Assembly (NCBI GenBank): GCA_963700045.1
Contig: CAVOWK010000010.1
Location: 18,287 to 82,286 of the forward strand
DNA from: RPQJ01 sp963700045
GTDB taxonomy: Bacteria; Pseudomonadota; Gammaproteobacteria; Steroidobacterales; Steroidobacteraceae
Length of the DNA: 64,000 nucleotides
Direction of reading: 5' to 3'
The notes under the pieces are model-generated. The model had not been told where the DNA came from and did no database searches. It saw only the letters and a program-made list of their open reading frames with translations. Of this stretch, positions 42,489 to 50,997 are shown piece by piece (the stretch's first letter is position 1; every line of letters starts with the position of its first letter). The translations under genes and the position numbers were made by a program.

Positions 42489-42890
42489 TCAAGCGCTCGC
42501 GGCGTCCTTCAGCTTCTTCATCGGACGCACTTTGACCTTATCGGTGGCCGGCTTGGCCTTGAAGGTCGTGGGTTCGCCGGTGAAGGGATTGATGCCCTTG
42601 CGCGCGGGCTTCGCCGCCACGCTGGTGACGGTGATCTTGAGCAGTCCCGGCAGCACGAACACGCGGGCGCCCTTCCGGCTGATCGAGGCCTGGATCGCCT
42701 GCTCGAGTGCGGCGAGCAAGGCGCGCACGTCCTTGGCGGCGACCTTCGTGGCCTCGGCCAGGTGAGCGACCAGTGCGGACTTGGTCAGCACGCTCTTGAT
42801 CGATTGCGGTGCCTTCGGGGCGGCCTTGCGGGCGGACTTGCTCGCCGGCTTCCTGGCGGACTTCTTCACGGACTTCTTCGCTTTTGCCAT
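42489..42890 (-). CDS. HU-family DNA-binding protein with histone H1-like N-terminal tail
   Basis: A 133-residue nucleoid protein. Residues 1-30 are Lys/Ala/Pro/Ser-rich (KKSVKKSARKPASKSARKAA), like the tails of eukaryotic H1 and chlamydial Hc1. Residues ~35-125 form an HU/IHF domain (TKSALVAHLAEAT, VFVLPGLLKITV, ARKGINPFTGEPTTFKAKPA) with the RxGxNPxTGE DNA-binding arm turned to RKGINPFTGE. HU normally lacks such a tail. It is downstream of folA on the same strand after a 166-base gap, with its own terminator, and near the SET methyltransferase. Confidence 0.92.
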   Translation of the reverse strand: MAKAKKSVKKSARKPASKSARKAAPKAPQSIKSVLTKSALVAHLAEATKVAAKDVRALLAALEQAIQASISRKGARVFVLPGLLKITVTSVAAKPARKGINPFTGEPTTFKAKPATDKVKVRPMKKLKDAASA

Positions 42891-43056
42891 CGGGGTCGTT
42901 CAACCTCGTGAGTGGACGAATTCGCGGTCGGAGGATTCCGGCCGTGATGCGCACGGTAGGCGAATGGTGCGCGAAAGCCAAGCAAGCTGATCGTTCGCTT
43001 GGTTCGAGTCACGGCTCCGGTCCCTGTTGTCGCACCGGGACCACTGGCTGTCCTCG

Positions 43057-43557
43057 TCAAAACGCCGTGTGCCGCCTTTGCAGCTCCAGGCAACTGTACG
43101 CGCACGCGTGCCTCTCATCCGCTACGTGCATTTCGATCAGCACCTCGTTCCATTCACCGGCACCGAGCTCCGGAAAATACGTGTCTGCGTCCACAACCGC
43201 ATGCACACGAGTCAAATGAATCAGGTCCGTGCGCGGCAGGGCCAGGCGATAAATCTCCGCCCCGCCGATGATGCAGACCTCGGGCACGTCGCCAGCCGCA
43301 CGCAGCGCTTCGTCGAGGGACGCAACGACGGTGACGCCGGGCACTTCGAACCCCGCCTGCCGCGTGATCACGATGTTGTGCCGCCCAGGCAGCGGCTTGC
43401 CGATCGACTCCCAGGTCTTGCGACCCATGACGATGGGTTTCCCCATGGTCATGGCCTTGAAGCGCTTGAGGTCGTCTGGCAGGTGCCACGGCAGGCCGCC
43501 ATCGCGCCCGATCGCGCCCCGCTCGTCCGTCGCCACGATGATCGAGACGAGCGGCAT
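43057..43557 (-). CDS. folA: dihydrofolate reductase
   Basis: FolA reduces dihydrofolate to tetrahydrofolate, replenishing the pool consumed by ThyA. The 166-residue enzyme has IGRDGGLPWHLPDDLKRFK with the substrate Asp, VMGRKTWESIGKPLPGRHN for NADPH, and CIIGGAEIYRLAL. The start ATG 43557 is 8 bases after the SET gene stop. The thyA-folA pair is common, but a SET gene between them is not. Confidence 0.96.
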   Translation of the reverse strand: MPLVSIIVATDERGAIGRDGGLPWHLPDDLKRFKAMTMGKPIVMGRKTWESIGKPLPGRHNIVITRQAGFEVPGVTVVASLDEALRAAGDVPEVCIIGGAEIYRLALPRTDLIHLTRVHAVVDADTYFPELGAGEWNEVLIEMHVADERHACAYSCLELQRRHTAF

Positions 43558-43565
43558 TGCGGGCT

Positions 43566-44216
43566 TCAGGTTTGCTTGCGCTTTGCGGCGGGTTTCCTGC
43601 CCTTGGTGAGCGCTTTTTTCTTCGCAGCCGCCCGCTTCTCTTTCTTCTTCTTGGCGTCGATGGACTCGCGATCGAGCATCGTCCCGCGGCAGTTCGCGGC
43701 GCCGCAACGGCAGTTGTAGAGCGCCAGCTCGTCGGGGTCGTCGGTGCTCTCCCAGGTGAGCTGGTAGTCGTACCCGAGTTCCTCGCCCGGCTGGATCGTG
43801 CGGATCGCCTCGATGAAGACCCGGCGGCCTTCGATGATCGTCTCGCAGTTCGCGTCGCACTTGTGGTTGATGAAGCGCGCGGGATTGCCGCCGACGCCGG
43901 CGTCGATGCAGAGATCGTCGTCGACGACGAACAGGAAGGTGTGGCCGTCGTCATCGGCCTTCATCTCGTAACGCGAGTCCGCTTCCTCGTGCGAGATGCG
44001 GTCGCCCACGTATTCGATGATGCGCGTGCCGCTGCGGATGCGGCGAGCCGCATACACGCCGCGGCCGTGGATCTTCGAGCGCTTCACGACGTACAGCGGA
44101 TTGCTCTCGGCGGCCGTTGGTTTCGCCGTCTTCTGTGCATGGCGCATGTGCGCGTGGTGCGTCACAGTCGTCTTCGACGACCTGGTCACGGGCTTCTTCG
44201 GGGGAGTCTTCTTCAT
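43566..44216 (-). CDS. SET-domain protein-lysine methyltransferase with lysine-rich tails
   Basis: A 216-residue protein. Residues ~1-38 are a Lys/Thr/His-rich tail. The SET domain (~42-165) has KIHGRGVYAARRIRSGTRII, NHKCDANC (the N-H-x-C-x-x-N-like SAM/pseudoknot motif) and GEELGYDY. The post-SET zinc site is CRCGAANCRGTML, and a C-terminal tail follows with AKKKKEKRAAAKKKALTKGR. All catalytic landmarks are present. It should transfer methyl from SAM to a lysine. The start overlaps the thyA stop (ATGA) and folA follows after 8 bases. The nearby tailed HU protein is a natural candidate substrate, by analogy to chlamydial NUE acting on Hc1. Confidence 0.92.
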   Translation of the reverse strand: MKKTPPKKPVTRSSKTTVTHHAHMRHAQKTAKPTAAESNPLYVVKRSKIHGRGVYAARRIRSGTRIIEYVGDRISHEEADSRYEMKADDDGHTFLFVVDDDLCIDAGVGGNPARFINHKCDANCETIIEGRRVFIEAIRTIQPGEELGYDYQLTWESTDDPDELALYNCRCGAANCRGTMLDRESIDAKKKKEKRAAAKKKALTKGRKPAAKRKQT

Positions 44217-45007
44217 ACGGCGATGGGTGCCTTGATCGCGGGGTGTGCCTGGTATCCGGCGAACTCGAAGTCCTCGAAGCGGTAATCGAAGATCGAGTCC
44301 GGCCGGCGCTTGATGACGAGTTGCGGCAGCGGCAGCGGCTCGCGCGTGAGCTGCAGGCGCGCCTGGTCGAAATGATTGACGTAGAGGTGCGTGTCGCCAC
44401 CCGTCCAGACGAAATCACCGACGCCGAGGTCGCACTGCTGCGCGACCATGTGCGTTAGCAGCGCGTAGGACGCGATGTTGAACGGCACGCCGAGGAACAC
44501 GTCGGCGCTGCGCTGGTACAGCTGGCACGACAGCTTGCCGCCCGCCACGTAGAACTGGAACAGCGCGTGGCACGGCGTCAGCGCCATGCGCTCGAGTTCG
44601 CCCACGTTCCAGGCATTGACGAGGATGCGGCGCGAATTCGGGTCGCGCTTGACCAGGTCGATGACGCGCGCGATCTGGTCGATCTTACGACCGTCGGATG
44701 CCGTCCATCGGCGCCACTGCGCGCCGTAGACCGGGCCCAGCTCGCCGTTCTCGTCGGCCCACTCGTCCCAGATGGTGACGCCGTGCTCGCGCAGGTAGCG
44801 CACGTTGGTGTCGCCGCTCAGGAACCAGAGCAGCTCGTGCACGACCGACTTCAGGTGCAGCTTCTTCGTCGTCATCAACGGGAAGCCGACGTTCAGGTCG
44901 AACCGCATCTGCCAGCCGAACACCGAGCGCGTGCCGGTGCCGGTGCGGTCGCCCTTTTCGGCGCCGTGATCGAGGATGTGCTGCAGCAGTGCGTGGTATT
45001 GCCGCAT
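44213..45007 (-). CDS. thyA: thymidylate synthase
   Basis: ThyA makes dTMP from dUMP with methylene-THF. The 264-residue enzyme matches the compact E. coli type: KGDRTGTGTRSVFG, LWFLSGDTN, the catalytic ALTPCHALFQFYV with Cys, QRSADVFLGVPFNIASYALL and HLYVNHFDQARLQL. ATG 45007 starts 5 bases after lgt. The stop overlaps the SET gene start by 4 bases. Confidence 0.97.
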   Translation of the reverse strand: MRQYHALLQHILDHGAEKGDRTGTGTRSVFGWQMRFDLNVGFPLMTTKKLHLKSVVHELLWFLSGDTNVRYLREHGVTIWDEWADENGELGPVYGAQWRRWTASDGRKIDQIARVIDLVKRDPNSRRILVNAWNVGELERMALTPCHALFQFYVAGGKLSCQLYQRSADVFLGVPFNIASYALLTHMVAQQCDLGVGDFVWTGGDTHLYVNHFDQARLQLTREPLPLPQLVIKRRPDSIFDYRFEDFEFAGYQAHPAIKAPIAV

Positions 45008-45012
45008 CGGGG

Positions 45013-45810
45013 TCAGGACGCGCTGAAGTTGCCGGAGGGCTGGCGCTGCCGGTACGCGTACGCCAGCATCGCGAGACCGATCAGGATCATCGGCAGCGAC
45101 AGGATCTGCCCCATCGTCACCCAGTCGAACAGCAGGTAGCCGCGGTTCGCATCGGGCACGCGCACGAACTCGACCAGGAAGCGGAACACGCCGTAACAGA
45201 CCAGGAACAACCCCGAGGGCGCCCAGCGGAACCGCGGCTTCGACGTAAACCACCAGAGGATCACGAACAGGACGAGGCCTTCGAGCGTCGCTTCGTACAG
45301 CTGCGAGGCGTGCAAAGGGACGCCGTCGACCACCACGGCCCAGGGCACGTCCGTCGGCTTGCCCCAGAGCTCGCCATTGATGAAGTTGCCGATGCGGCCC
45401 GCGCCGAAACCAATGGCAGGGAGCGGCGCAGCGAAGTCGAAAACGTCGACGAGCTGCTTCCTGCGGCTGCGCGCGAAGAGCGCCAGCCCGACGAGCGTGC
45501 CGATCAGGCCGCCGTGGAACGACATCCCGCCTTCCCAGATGCGGAACACGCTGAGCGGCTCGCTCAGGATCCGCTCGGTGCCGTAAAAAAGCATCCAGCC
45601 CAGGCGCCCGCCCAGGATGATGCCGACGGCGGAGAAGAAGATGAGGTCGTCGACCTCGACCGGCTTCCAGGTGGACTCGGGCCGTCCCGCCCGGCGACGA
45701 GCCAGCCACCAGGCCGACAGGAAGCCCACCAGGTACATGAGGCCGTACCAGCGGACGTGCAGCGGTCCAAGCGACAGCGCGATGGGATCGGGGTGCGGAT
45801 AGACGAACAT
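45013..45810 (-). CDS. lgt: prolipoprotein diacylglyceryl transferase
   Basis: Lgt adds diacylglycerol to the lipobox Cys at the inner membrane. The 265-residue polytopic protein has HVRWYGLMYLVGFLSAW, GGRLGWMLFYG, MSFHGGLIGTL and GFGAGRIGNFINGELWGKPT, the Lgt signature with the essential Arg and Asn. It is followed after 5 bases by thyA, the same order as in E. coli, and is the first gene of lgt-thyA-SET-folA. Confidence 0.97.
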   Translation of the reverse strand: MFVYPHPDPIALSLGPLHVRWYGLMYLVGFLSAWWLARRRAGRPESTWKPVEVDDLIFFSAVGIILGGRLGWMLFYGTERILSEPLSVFRIWEGGMSFHGGLIGTLVGLALFARSRRKQLVDVFDFAAPLPAIGFGAGRIGNFINGELWGKPTDVPWAVVVDGVPLHASQLYEATLEGLVLFVILWWFTSKPRFRWAPSGLFLVCYGVFRFLVEFVRVPDANRGYLLFDWVTMGQILSLPMILIGLAMLAYAYRQRQPSGNFSAS

Positions 45811-45857
45811 CGGCCGCGTATCTCTACCTGTCCGGGGCGCTCAGCCGCCCGTCCGTC

Positions 45858-47033
45858 TCAGTCCTGCACGACCCGGCAGAACAGCGACTTCAGGTAACGC
45901 GTTTCAGCGATCGCCGGATGAATCGGGTGATCGGGTGCATGCCCTCCCACCTCCACGACCTGTGCGAAACGGTCGACGTGGCGGGCCGCCTGCTGGATGG
46001 TCACCATCAGGTCGTCCAGCCCGAGATGGTGCGAACACGAGCACGAGACCAGGAAACCGTCTCGCGCCAGCACCTGCATCGCCTGCTGGTTGAGCTTGCG
46101 ATAGGCCGCCTGCCCCTTCGGGATGTCCTTGCGCCGCTTGATGAACGCCGGCGGGTCGATGATGACCACGTCGAACCTCTCACCCGCCTCGCGCAGCGCC
46201 GCCAGTGCGTCGAAGGCATCCGCGCGCTCGGTACGGACGTTGTGCAGGCCATTGGCCGCCGCGGATCGCTGCAGCAGTTCGAGCGCAGGCGCCGACGAGT
46301 CCACGCACAGCACCTGGCTGGCACCGGCGGCGGCGGCCGCAAGGCCCCACGCACCGAGGTAGCTGAAGACGTCGAGGACGCGCGCACCCTTGACGTACTT
46401 GAGCAGCGCCCGCCGGTTGTACGCCTGGTCGTAGAACCAGCCGGTCTTCTGGCCGTGGCCCATCGGCACGAAAAAGCGGACGCCGTTCTCCTCGACGACC
46501 GTTTCTTCGATGTCGGGCCCGATCGCCGTTTCGACGTAGCTCGGCAGGCCTTCGAGTTCGCGGGCGCCGGAGTCGTTCTTCCAGATCAGCGCCTTCGGCC
46601 CGAGCACTTTGTCGACCGCTTCGACGATCGCGGGCTTCATCGCCTCCATGCCCGCCGTGCCGATCTGGCCGACGACGATGTCGCCGAAGCGATCGAGCAC
46701 CAGCCCCGGCAGCCCGTCGGATTCGCCGTAGACGAGGCGGTAAAAAGGCTGCGCATACAGCTTTTCGCGCAGCGCCAGCGCCACCTGCAGCCGGTGCACG
46801 ATCAGCGACTTGCCGGGGGCGAATCCCGGATCGCGACCGAGGATGCGCGCGCAGATCAGTGCGTGCGGATTGACGTAGGCATAACCGAGGAAGCGGTCGT
46901 TGCTCGCAACGACGCGACAATGCGCTCCGGTGGCGAACGCCGTGAGCGGCGTGCGTACCGTGTCGACCTCGTTGCTGAAAATCCAGAGGTGCCCGCCCGC
47001 GATGCGGCGATCTTCGCGCGGCTTGAGCCGCAG
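45858..47033 (-). CDS. rlmI: 23S rRNA m5C1962 methyltransferase RlmI-like; no canonical start codon in frame
   Basis: A ~391-residue PUA plus SAM-methyltransferase protein: PUA-like N-terminus (LRLKPREDRRIAGGHLWIFS), FYRLVYGESDGLPGLVLDRF, GWFYDQAYNRRALLKYVKGA, VLDVFSYLGAWGLAAAAAGA, FDVVIIDPPAFIKRRKDIPK and a CSCSHH tail segment. All fit RlmI, including the length. However, the open frame back to the upstream stop (47118-47120) has no ATG, GTG or TTG before the family's conserved start region; only CTG 47033 is suitable. An ATG at 47085 in another frame, with a TATAAC box upstream, suggests a one-base error or shift near 47050-47080. Confidence 0.85.
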   Translation of the reverse strand: MRLKPREDRRIAGGHLWIFSNEVDTVRTPLTAFATGAHCRVVASNDRFLGYAYVNPHALICARILGRDPGFAPGKSLIVHRLQVALALREKLYAQPFYRLVYGESDGLPGLVLDRFGDIVVGQIGTAGMEAMKPAIVEAVDKVLGPKALIWKNDSGARELEGLPSYVETAIGPDIEETVVEENGVRFFVPMGHGQKTGWFYDQAYNRRALLKYVKGARVLDVFSYLGAWGLAAAAAGASQVLCVDSSAPALELLQRSAAANGLHNVRTERADAFDALAALREAGERFDVVIIDPPAFIKRRKDIPKGQAAYRKLNQQAMQVLARDGFLVSCSCSHHLGLDDLMVTIQQAARHVDRFAQVVEVGGHAPDHPIHPAIAETRYLKSLFCRVVQD

Positions 47034-47163
47034 TTCGGGGAGGTCGCTGGGACGAATTCGAGAGTGCCGGGGGCGGCGTTGACATGCGCGTTTCCGCCGG
47101 CGAGCGGCAGCCTTCCGTTATAGTTCGCGCATTCTAGCCGACCGAACCCCGTCAGGTTCCGCC

Positions 47164-49246
47164 ATGACTTCGCCCAGCCCGTCCGGCAACCAGAATGCTT
47201 TGGCCGCCGAGACCAGTCCTTACCTGCGCCAGCACGCCTCGAACCCCGTCGATTGGCATCCCTGGGGGGCCGGAGGCACTCGAACTCGCGCGCAAGCTGG
47301 ACAAGCCGATCCTGCTGTCGATCGGCTACTCGGCCTGTCACTGGTGCCACGTGATGGCCCACGAATCGTTCGAGGATCCCGCGACCGCCGCGCTCATGAA
47401 CGAGCTGTTCGTGAACATCAAGGTGGATCGCGAGGAACGCCCCGACATCGACCGCATCTACCAGACCGCGCACCAGGTGATGAACCAGACGGGTGGCGGC
47501 TGGCCGCTCACGATGTTCCTGGCGCCCGACTCGCACCGGCCGTTCTTCTCGGGCACGTACTTCCCACCCGAGCAGCGTTACGGCATGCCGGGTTTCCGCG
47601 CCGTGCTGGAGAAAGTGGGCGATTTCTACAGGACCCGCCGCGGTGACCTCAAGGAGTACGGCGACAAGCTGGTCGACGTGCTCGGGCAGCTGCAGCCACC
47701 CACGGATTCGTCTGGCGACGGGCTGTCGAGTGAACCCCTGCTGACGGCTCGCGCGACGCTACAGCGCGAATTCGACGGCAGTTTCGGCGGCTTCGGCGAA
47801 GCACCCAAGTTCCCGCACCCGGCCAACCTCGAGCTCCTGTTGCGCACCTGGCGTGCTTCAGCCGCAAGCGAAGAGCCCGATCTGCAGGCGCTCTTCATGG
47901 CGACGCTCACGCTGACGCGCATGGCCGAAGGCGGCCTGTACGACCAGCTCGGCGGTGGCTTCTGCCGCTATTCCGTCGACCCGTACTGGATGATTCCGCA
48001 CTTCGAGAAAATGCTGTACGACAACGCACAGCTGCTCGGCGTGTACGCGCAGGCTGCCGTCGCCACCGGCGAGCCACTGTTCCGTCGGGTCACCGCAGAG
48101 ACGGCCGAGTGGCTGCTGCGCGACCTGCGCTCACCCGAGGGCGGCTTCTACTCGACGCTGGATGCGGATTCCGAAGGCCACGAGGGCAGGTTCTACGTCT
48201 GGACGCCGGACGAGGTGCGAGACCTGCTCGATGTCGAGCAGTACGAGCCTTTCGCCCAGCGCTTCGGCCTCGACCGCGACGCGAATTTCGAAGGCCAGTG
48301 GCACCTGCACACGTTCAAGTCGATCGCCGACATCGCGACCGATCTGAGGCTCGACGAGGCCACCGTCGAAACCCGCATCGACGAGGCGCGGGCGCGACTG
48401 CTCGAGGTGAGAAATGGGCGCGTCTGGCCGGGTCGCGATGAGAAGATACTGACGTCGTGGAACGGCATGACGATCGGCGGGCTGGCGCGCGCCAGCCGTG
48501 CGCTCGAACGCGACGACCTGGCAGGTGCCGCAGTGCAGGTCATGCATTTCCTGCGGGCACGCTGCTGGAAGGATGGACGACTGCTGGCCGTGCACACGGA
48601 CGGCGAGTCCCGCTTCCCCGCCTACCTCGACGATTACGCGATGCTGGCGTGGGGTCTGCTGGAACTGCTGGAAGCGCGCTGGGATGCCGACGCCCTCGCC
48701 TGGGCCGTCGAACTCGTCGACGCGATGCTCGAGCATTTCACCGATCACGACGCCGGTGGATTCTTCTTCACGGCCGACGACCATGAGTCGCTGATCCTGC
48801 GGCCGAAGACTTTTTCGGACGATGCCACGCCGGCCGGCAATGGCGTCGCGGCCCGCGTCCTGATCCGGCTCGGTTACCTGCTCGGTGAAACGCGCTATAT
48901 CGACGCCGCGGAGGCCACGCTGCGGTCGGCGCATGCGGCGATCGAGCGGTATCCACACGGGCACGGCACGCTGCTGATGGCACTCGAGGAGTACACGTCC
49001 CCGCCCTGGATCCTGGTGCTGCGCGGCGAGAGTGACGAACTCGACCTGTGGCGTAGCGAAGTCGACAAGCTCTACGACCCGCACCGCATGATCGTGGCGG
49101 TGCCGGCCGACGCCCGCAATCTGCCGGCTGCTCTGACCAGCAAGAAGGCGCTGGGTGGTGCGGTCGCCTACGTCTGCCGCGGCATGACGTGTTCGCCGCC
49201 GGTGCCGACGCTCGCGCAGCTCGTGCGCGAATTGCGGGGTCAGTAG
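47164..49246 (+). CDS. thioredoxin domain-containing YyaL/SPATA20-family protein, with a frame break
   Basis: A ~694-residue cytosolic protein: an N-terminal thioredoxin-like domain with YSACHWCHVMAHESFED and GGWPLTMFLAPD, followed by an (alpha/alpha) toroid resembling N-acylglucosamine 2-epimerase (GGGFCRYSVDPYWMIPHFEK, SWNGMTIGGLARASRAL). The family's function is unclear. The ATG at 47164 opens MTSPSPSGNQNALAAETSPY and LRQHASNPVDWHPWG, but the rest lies in the next frame. Removing one G from the six-G run at 47264-47269 restores WHPWGPEALELA and one continuous protein. A TATAGT box (47119-47124) lies upstream. Confidence 0.88.
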
Positions 49247-49269
49247 GCCGTCGGTTCTGGTTGCAAAGG

Positions 49270-49490
49270 CCCGCGGCAGGGGTTCCGGTCTTCCTCTGCG
49301 CTCCGAGGTCTCACGCGCATCGTGAATCGCGCGGAGGAACCGCACGATTCACGGCGAACCTTGCTCGAACGGGTGCGAGGCGATGGTGCCAGCGAAGCAG
49401 GCGGAAAAGGCGCAGTTCCGCCTCGCACCTGCGCTCGAGCTGCGGCGTTCGACACGGAACGCAGAGGAAGACCGGAACCCCTGCCGCGGG
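49270..49490. repeat. nested palindromic element with perfect 31-base terminal inverted repeats
   Basis: The 31 bases at 49270-49300 are the exact reverse complement of 49460-49490. Inside are further stems: CGTGAATCG / CGATTCACG around 49320-49355, and GGTGCGAGGCG / CGCCTCGCACC around 49374-49432. Together the 221 bases could fold into a branched cruciform or long hairpin. It lies between the ends of the thioredoxin-domain gene and the M23 gene, fits no gene, and resembles a MITE or a large palindromic intergenic repeat. It may also terminate both convergent genes. Confidence 0.8.
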
Positions 49491-49520
49491 CACTCGCGAT
49501 CTCCCTCTCCCGACCAGCGC

Positions 49521-50462
49521 TCAATACGCCGTCAATGCCTGCCCGCTTCGCGGCGCCGCACTCACGCCGCCGGCCCCCGCAAACGCGACCGGCACCGACT
49601 CGCTGCGCAGGCCAGCGTTGTGCAGCACCACGAAGTGCAGGTGTGGCCCGCTCGAAAACCCGGTATTGCCAGAATCGGCGATGTATTCGCCGCGCGCGAC
49701 ACGCTGCCCGATCTTCACCCGCACGGTGTCGAGCTGCAGGTGCGCATATATCGCGTAGGTGCCGTCGTTGTGCAGGATCTGCACGAAGTTGGCCTCATCC
49801 ATGCTCTGCAGATTGAGACCGGTCTGGAAATGCCGTGCGGCCACGTTGATCACCACCCCTTCGCGCGCAGCGTAAACGGCCGTGCCGACCGGCATCGCGA
49901 TATCGACGGCATTGCGGCTTGACGGGTCAACGTGAGTGACGGCATCCGGCGGCGCCTGTGTCACCTGGAAACGTTGCGCCAGCGCGAATGGCGCGCGATA
50001 GGGTTGCGCCGGCCGGTGCTGTGCGCCGGGCTCTCCGACCACGTAGCCGTACTCGTAGCGAATCTCCGCGGGCCCATCGGCGGCCGCAACTTCGAGCAGG
50101 ACCCTTTCCGACTGCGGCGGCACTGTCCCGCGCCCCAGCTTTTCGCCGTCAGGCGTCCTTGCCTTGACCGCAAACTCAACGATGCACTGACACTGGTTGA
50201 TCGCCACGAGCGCGACACCCGCATCAGTGGAGCGTGGCTCCACGGTCATATTCAGCGGCACTCCACCGCCGCCGCCCAGCGCCACGCTTTGCGACACGTG
50301 CCCAGGCGGCGGTGGTCGATCGGTGTAGACCCACTGGCCGCTCGAATCCTTGTAACGATAGGCGGCTCCCGACGCGGGCCCGCAGGCAAGCACCACGCCG
50401 ACGAGAAACCAGGCGATGCCGAAGATCGGCCGGAATCCCGCGGGGTAGTGCCTCAGACGCAT
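49521..50462 (-). CDS. exported M23 (LytM-type) peptidase with DUF4124 N-terminus
   Basis: A 313-residue protein: signal peptide (FGIAWFLVGVVLACGPASGA), then a DUF4124-like segment (AYRYKDSSGQWVYTDRPPPP), a beta-sandwich with two paired Cys (INQCQCIV), and an M23 domain (about 180-300). Metal ligands appear as HVDPSSRNAVDIAMP (H...D) and HLHF near the end. M23 enzymes cut peptidoglycan cross-links or act as degenerate activators; both conserved metal motifs are present here. ATG 50462 is chosen; an upstream TTG at 50480 is possible. Confidence 0.85.
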   Translation of the reverse strand: MRLRHYPAGFRPIFGIAWFLVGVVLACGPASGAAYRYKDSSGQWVYTDRPPPPGHVSQSVALGGGGGVPLNMTVEPRSTDAGVALVAINQCQCIVEFAVKARTPDGEKLGRGTVPPQSERVLLEVAAADGPAEIRYEYGYVVGEPGAQHRPAQPYRAPFALAQRFQVTQAPPDAVTHVDPSSRNAVDIAMPVGTAVYAAREGVVINVAARHFQTGLNLQSMDEANFVQILHNDGTYAIYAHLQLDTVRVKIGQRVARGEYIADSGNTGFSSGPHLHFVVLHNAGLRSESVPVAFAGAGGVSAAPRSGQALTAY

Positions 50463-50533
50463 GGCCAAAGAGTAGCGCAACCCGCGCCGGCAGCCAGTGG
50501 CACTACTATGGAAAAGCGCCAGAAATCAAGCCA

Positions 50534-50950
50534 TCAGGGCGTGCGCTCGAGCCGTGCGCGAATCGCCAGCAGCAGGTCGCCGTCGGCTTCCGGTTCGAAC
50601 CGCGGCGCGGCGTTCCAGTCGTAGCCCCACGGGTTGGCCTTGATCAGGTCGGCGGGCTCGTCCTCATAGCGGGGAATCACGTGCGCGTGCAGCGCGGGCT
50701 CGACGTTGCCGAAGATCGCGTAGTTGATGCGCACCGCATCCGTGATGTCCTGCACGGCCTGGCCGATCCGCGCCATGTCGGCGAGGAAAGCCTGTTGCAT
50801 GGCGGCCTCCAGCGCGTTCAGGTGCGGCACCACGGGGTCGGGCAGCAGCAGGCAATATCCCGGCAGCACCTGCGGATCACCGAGCACGGCCACGTCGGGG
50901 GGCCACGCGGCGGCAACTGGTCGTGCACCCGGTGGTGCGAGTGCACGACA
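50534..50950 (-). pseudogene. HIT-family hydrolase fragment truncated at the contig junction
   Basis: About 139 codons of a HIT-fold nucleotide hydrolase/transferase: VAVLGDPQVLPGYCLLLPDP, DMARIGQAVQDITDAVRINY, FGNVEPALHAHVIPRYEDEP (the H-x-H catalytic triad region, here HAHV) and WGYDWNAAPRF. The conserved start (Met and CPxC-like residues) is missing. Upstream the frame runs without a start codon into rsmB from another genome. Family and truncation are visible; the cause, an assembly join, is inferred. Confidence 0.8.
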
Positions 50951-50997
50951 AGGCGCCGCGCGGCAGGAAGGGAAACGAGGCGGGCAGGGGGGCGTCA
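50921..50997. other. probable chimeric junction between two genomes
   Basis: Recognisable HIT coding ends near 50950 and the intact rsmB stop is at 50995-50997, so the join lies in this stretch. It contains TCGTGCAC (50921-50928) and GTGCACGA (50941-50948), a perfect 8-base inverted repeat. Gene content to the left is gammaproteobacterial and to the right Acidobacteriota-like. Confidence 0.7.
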
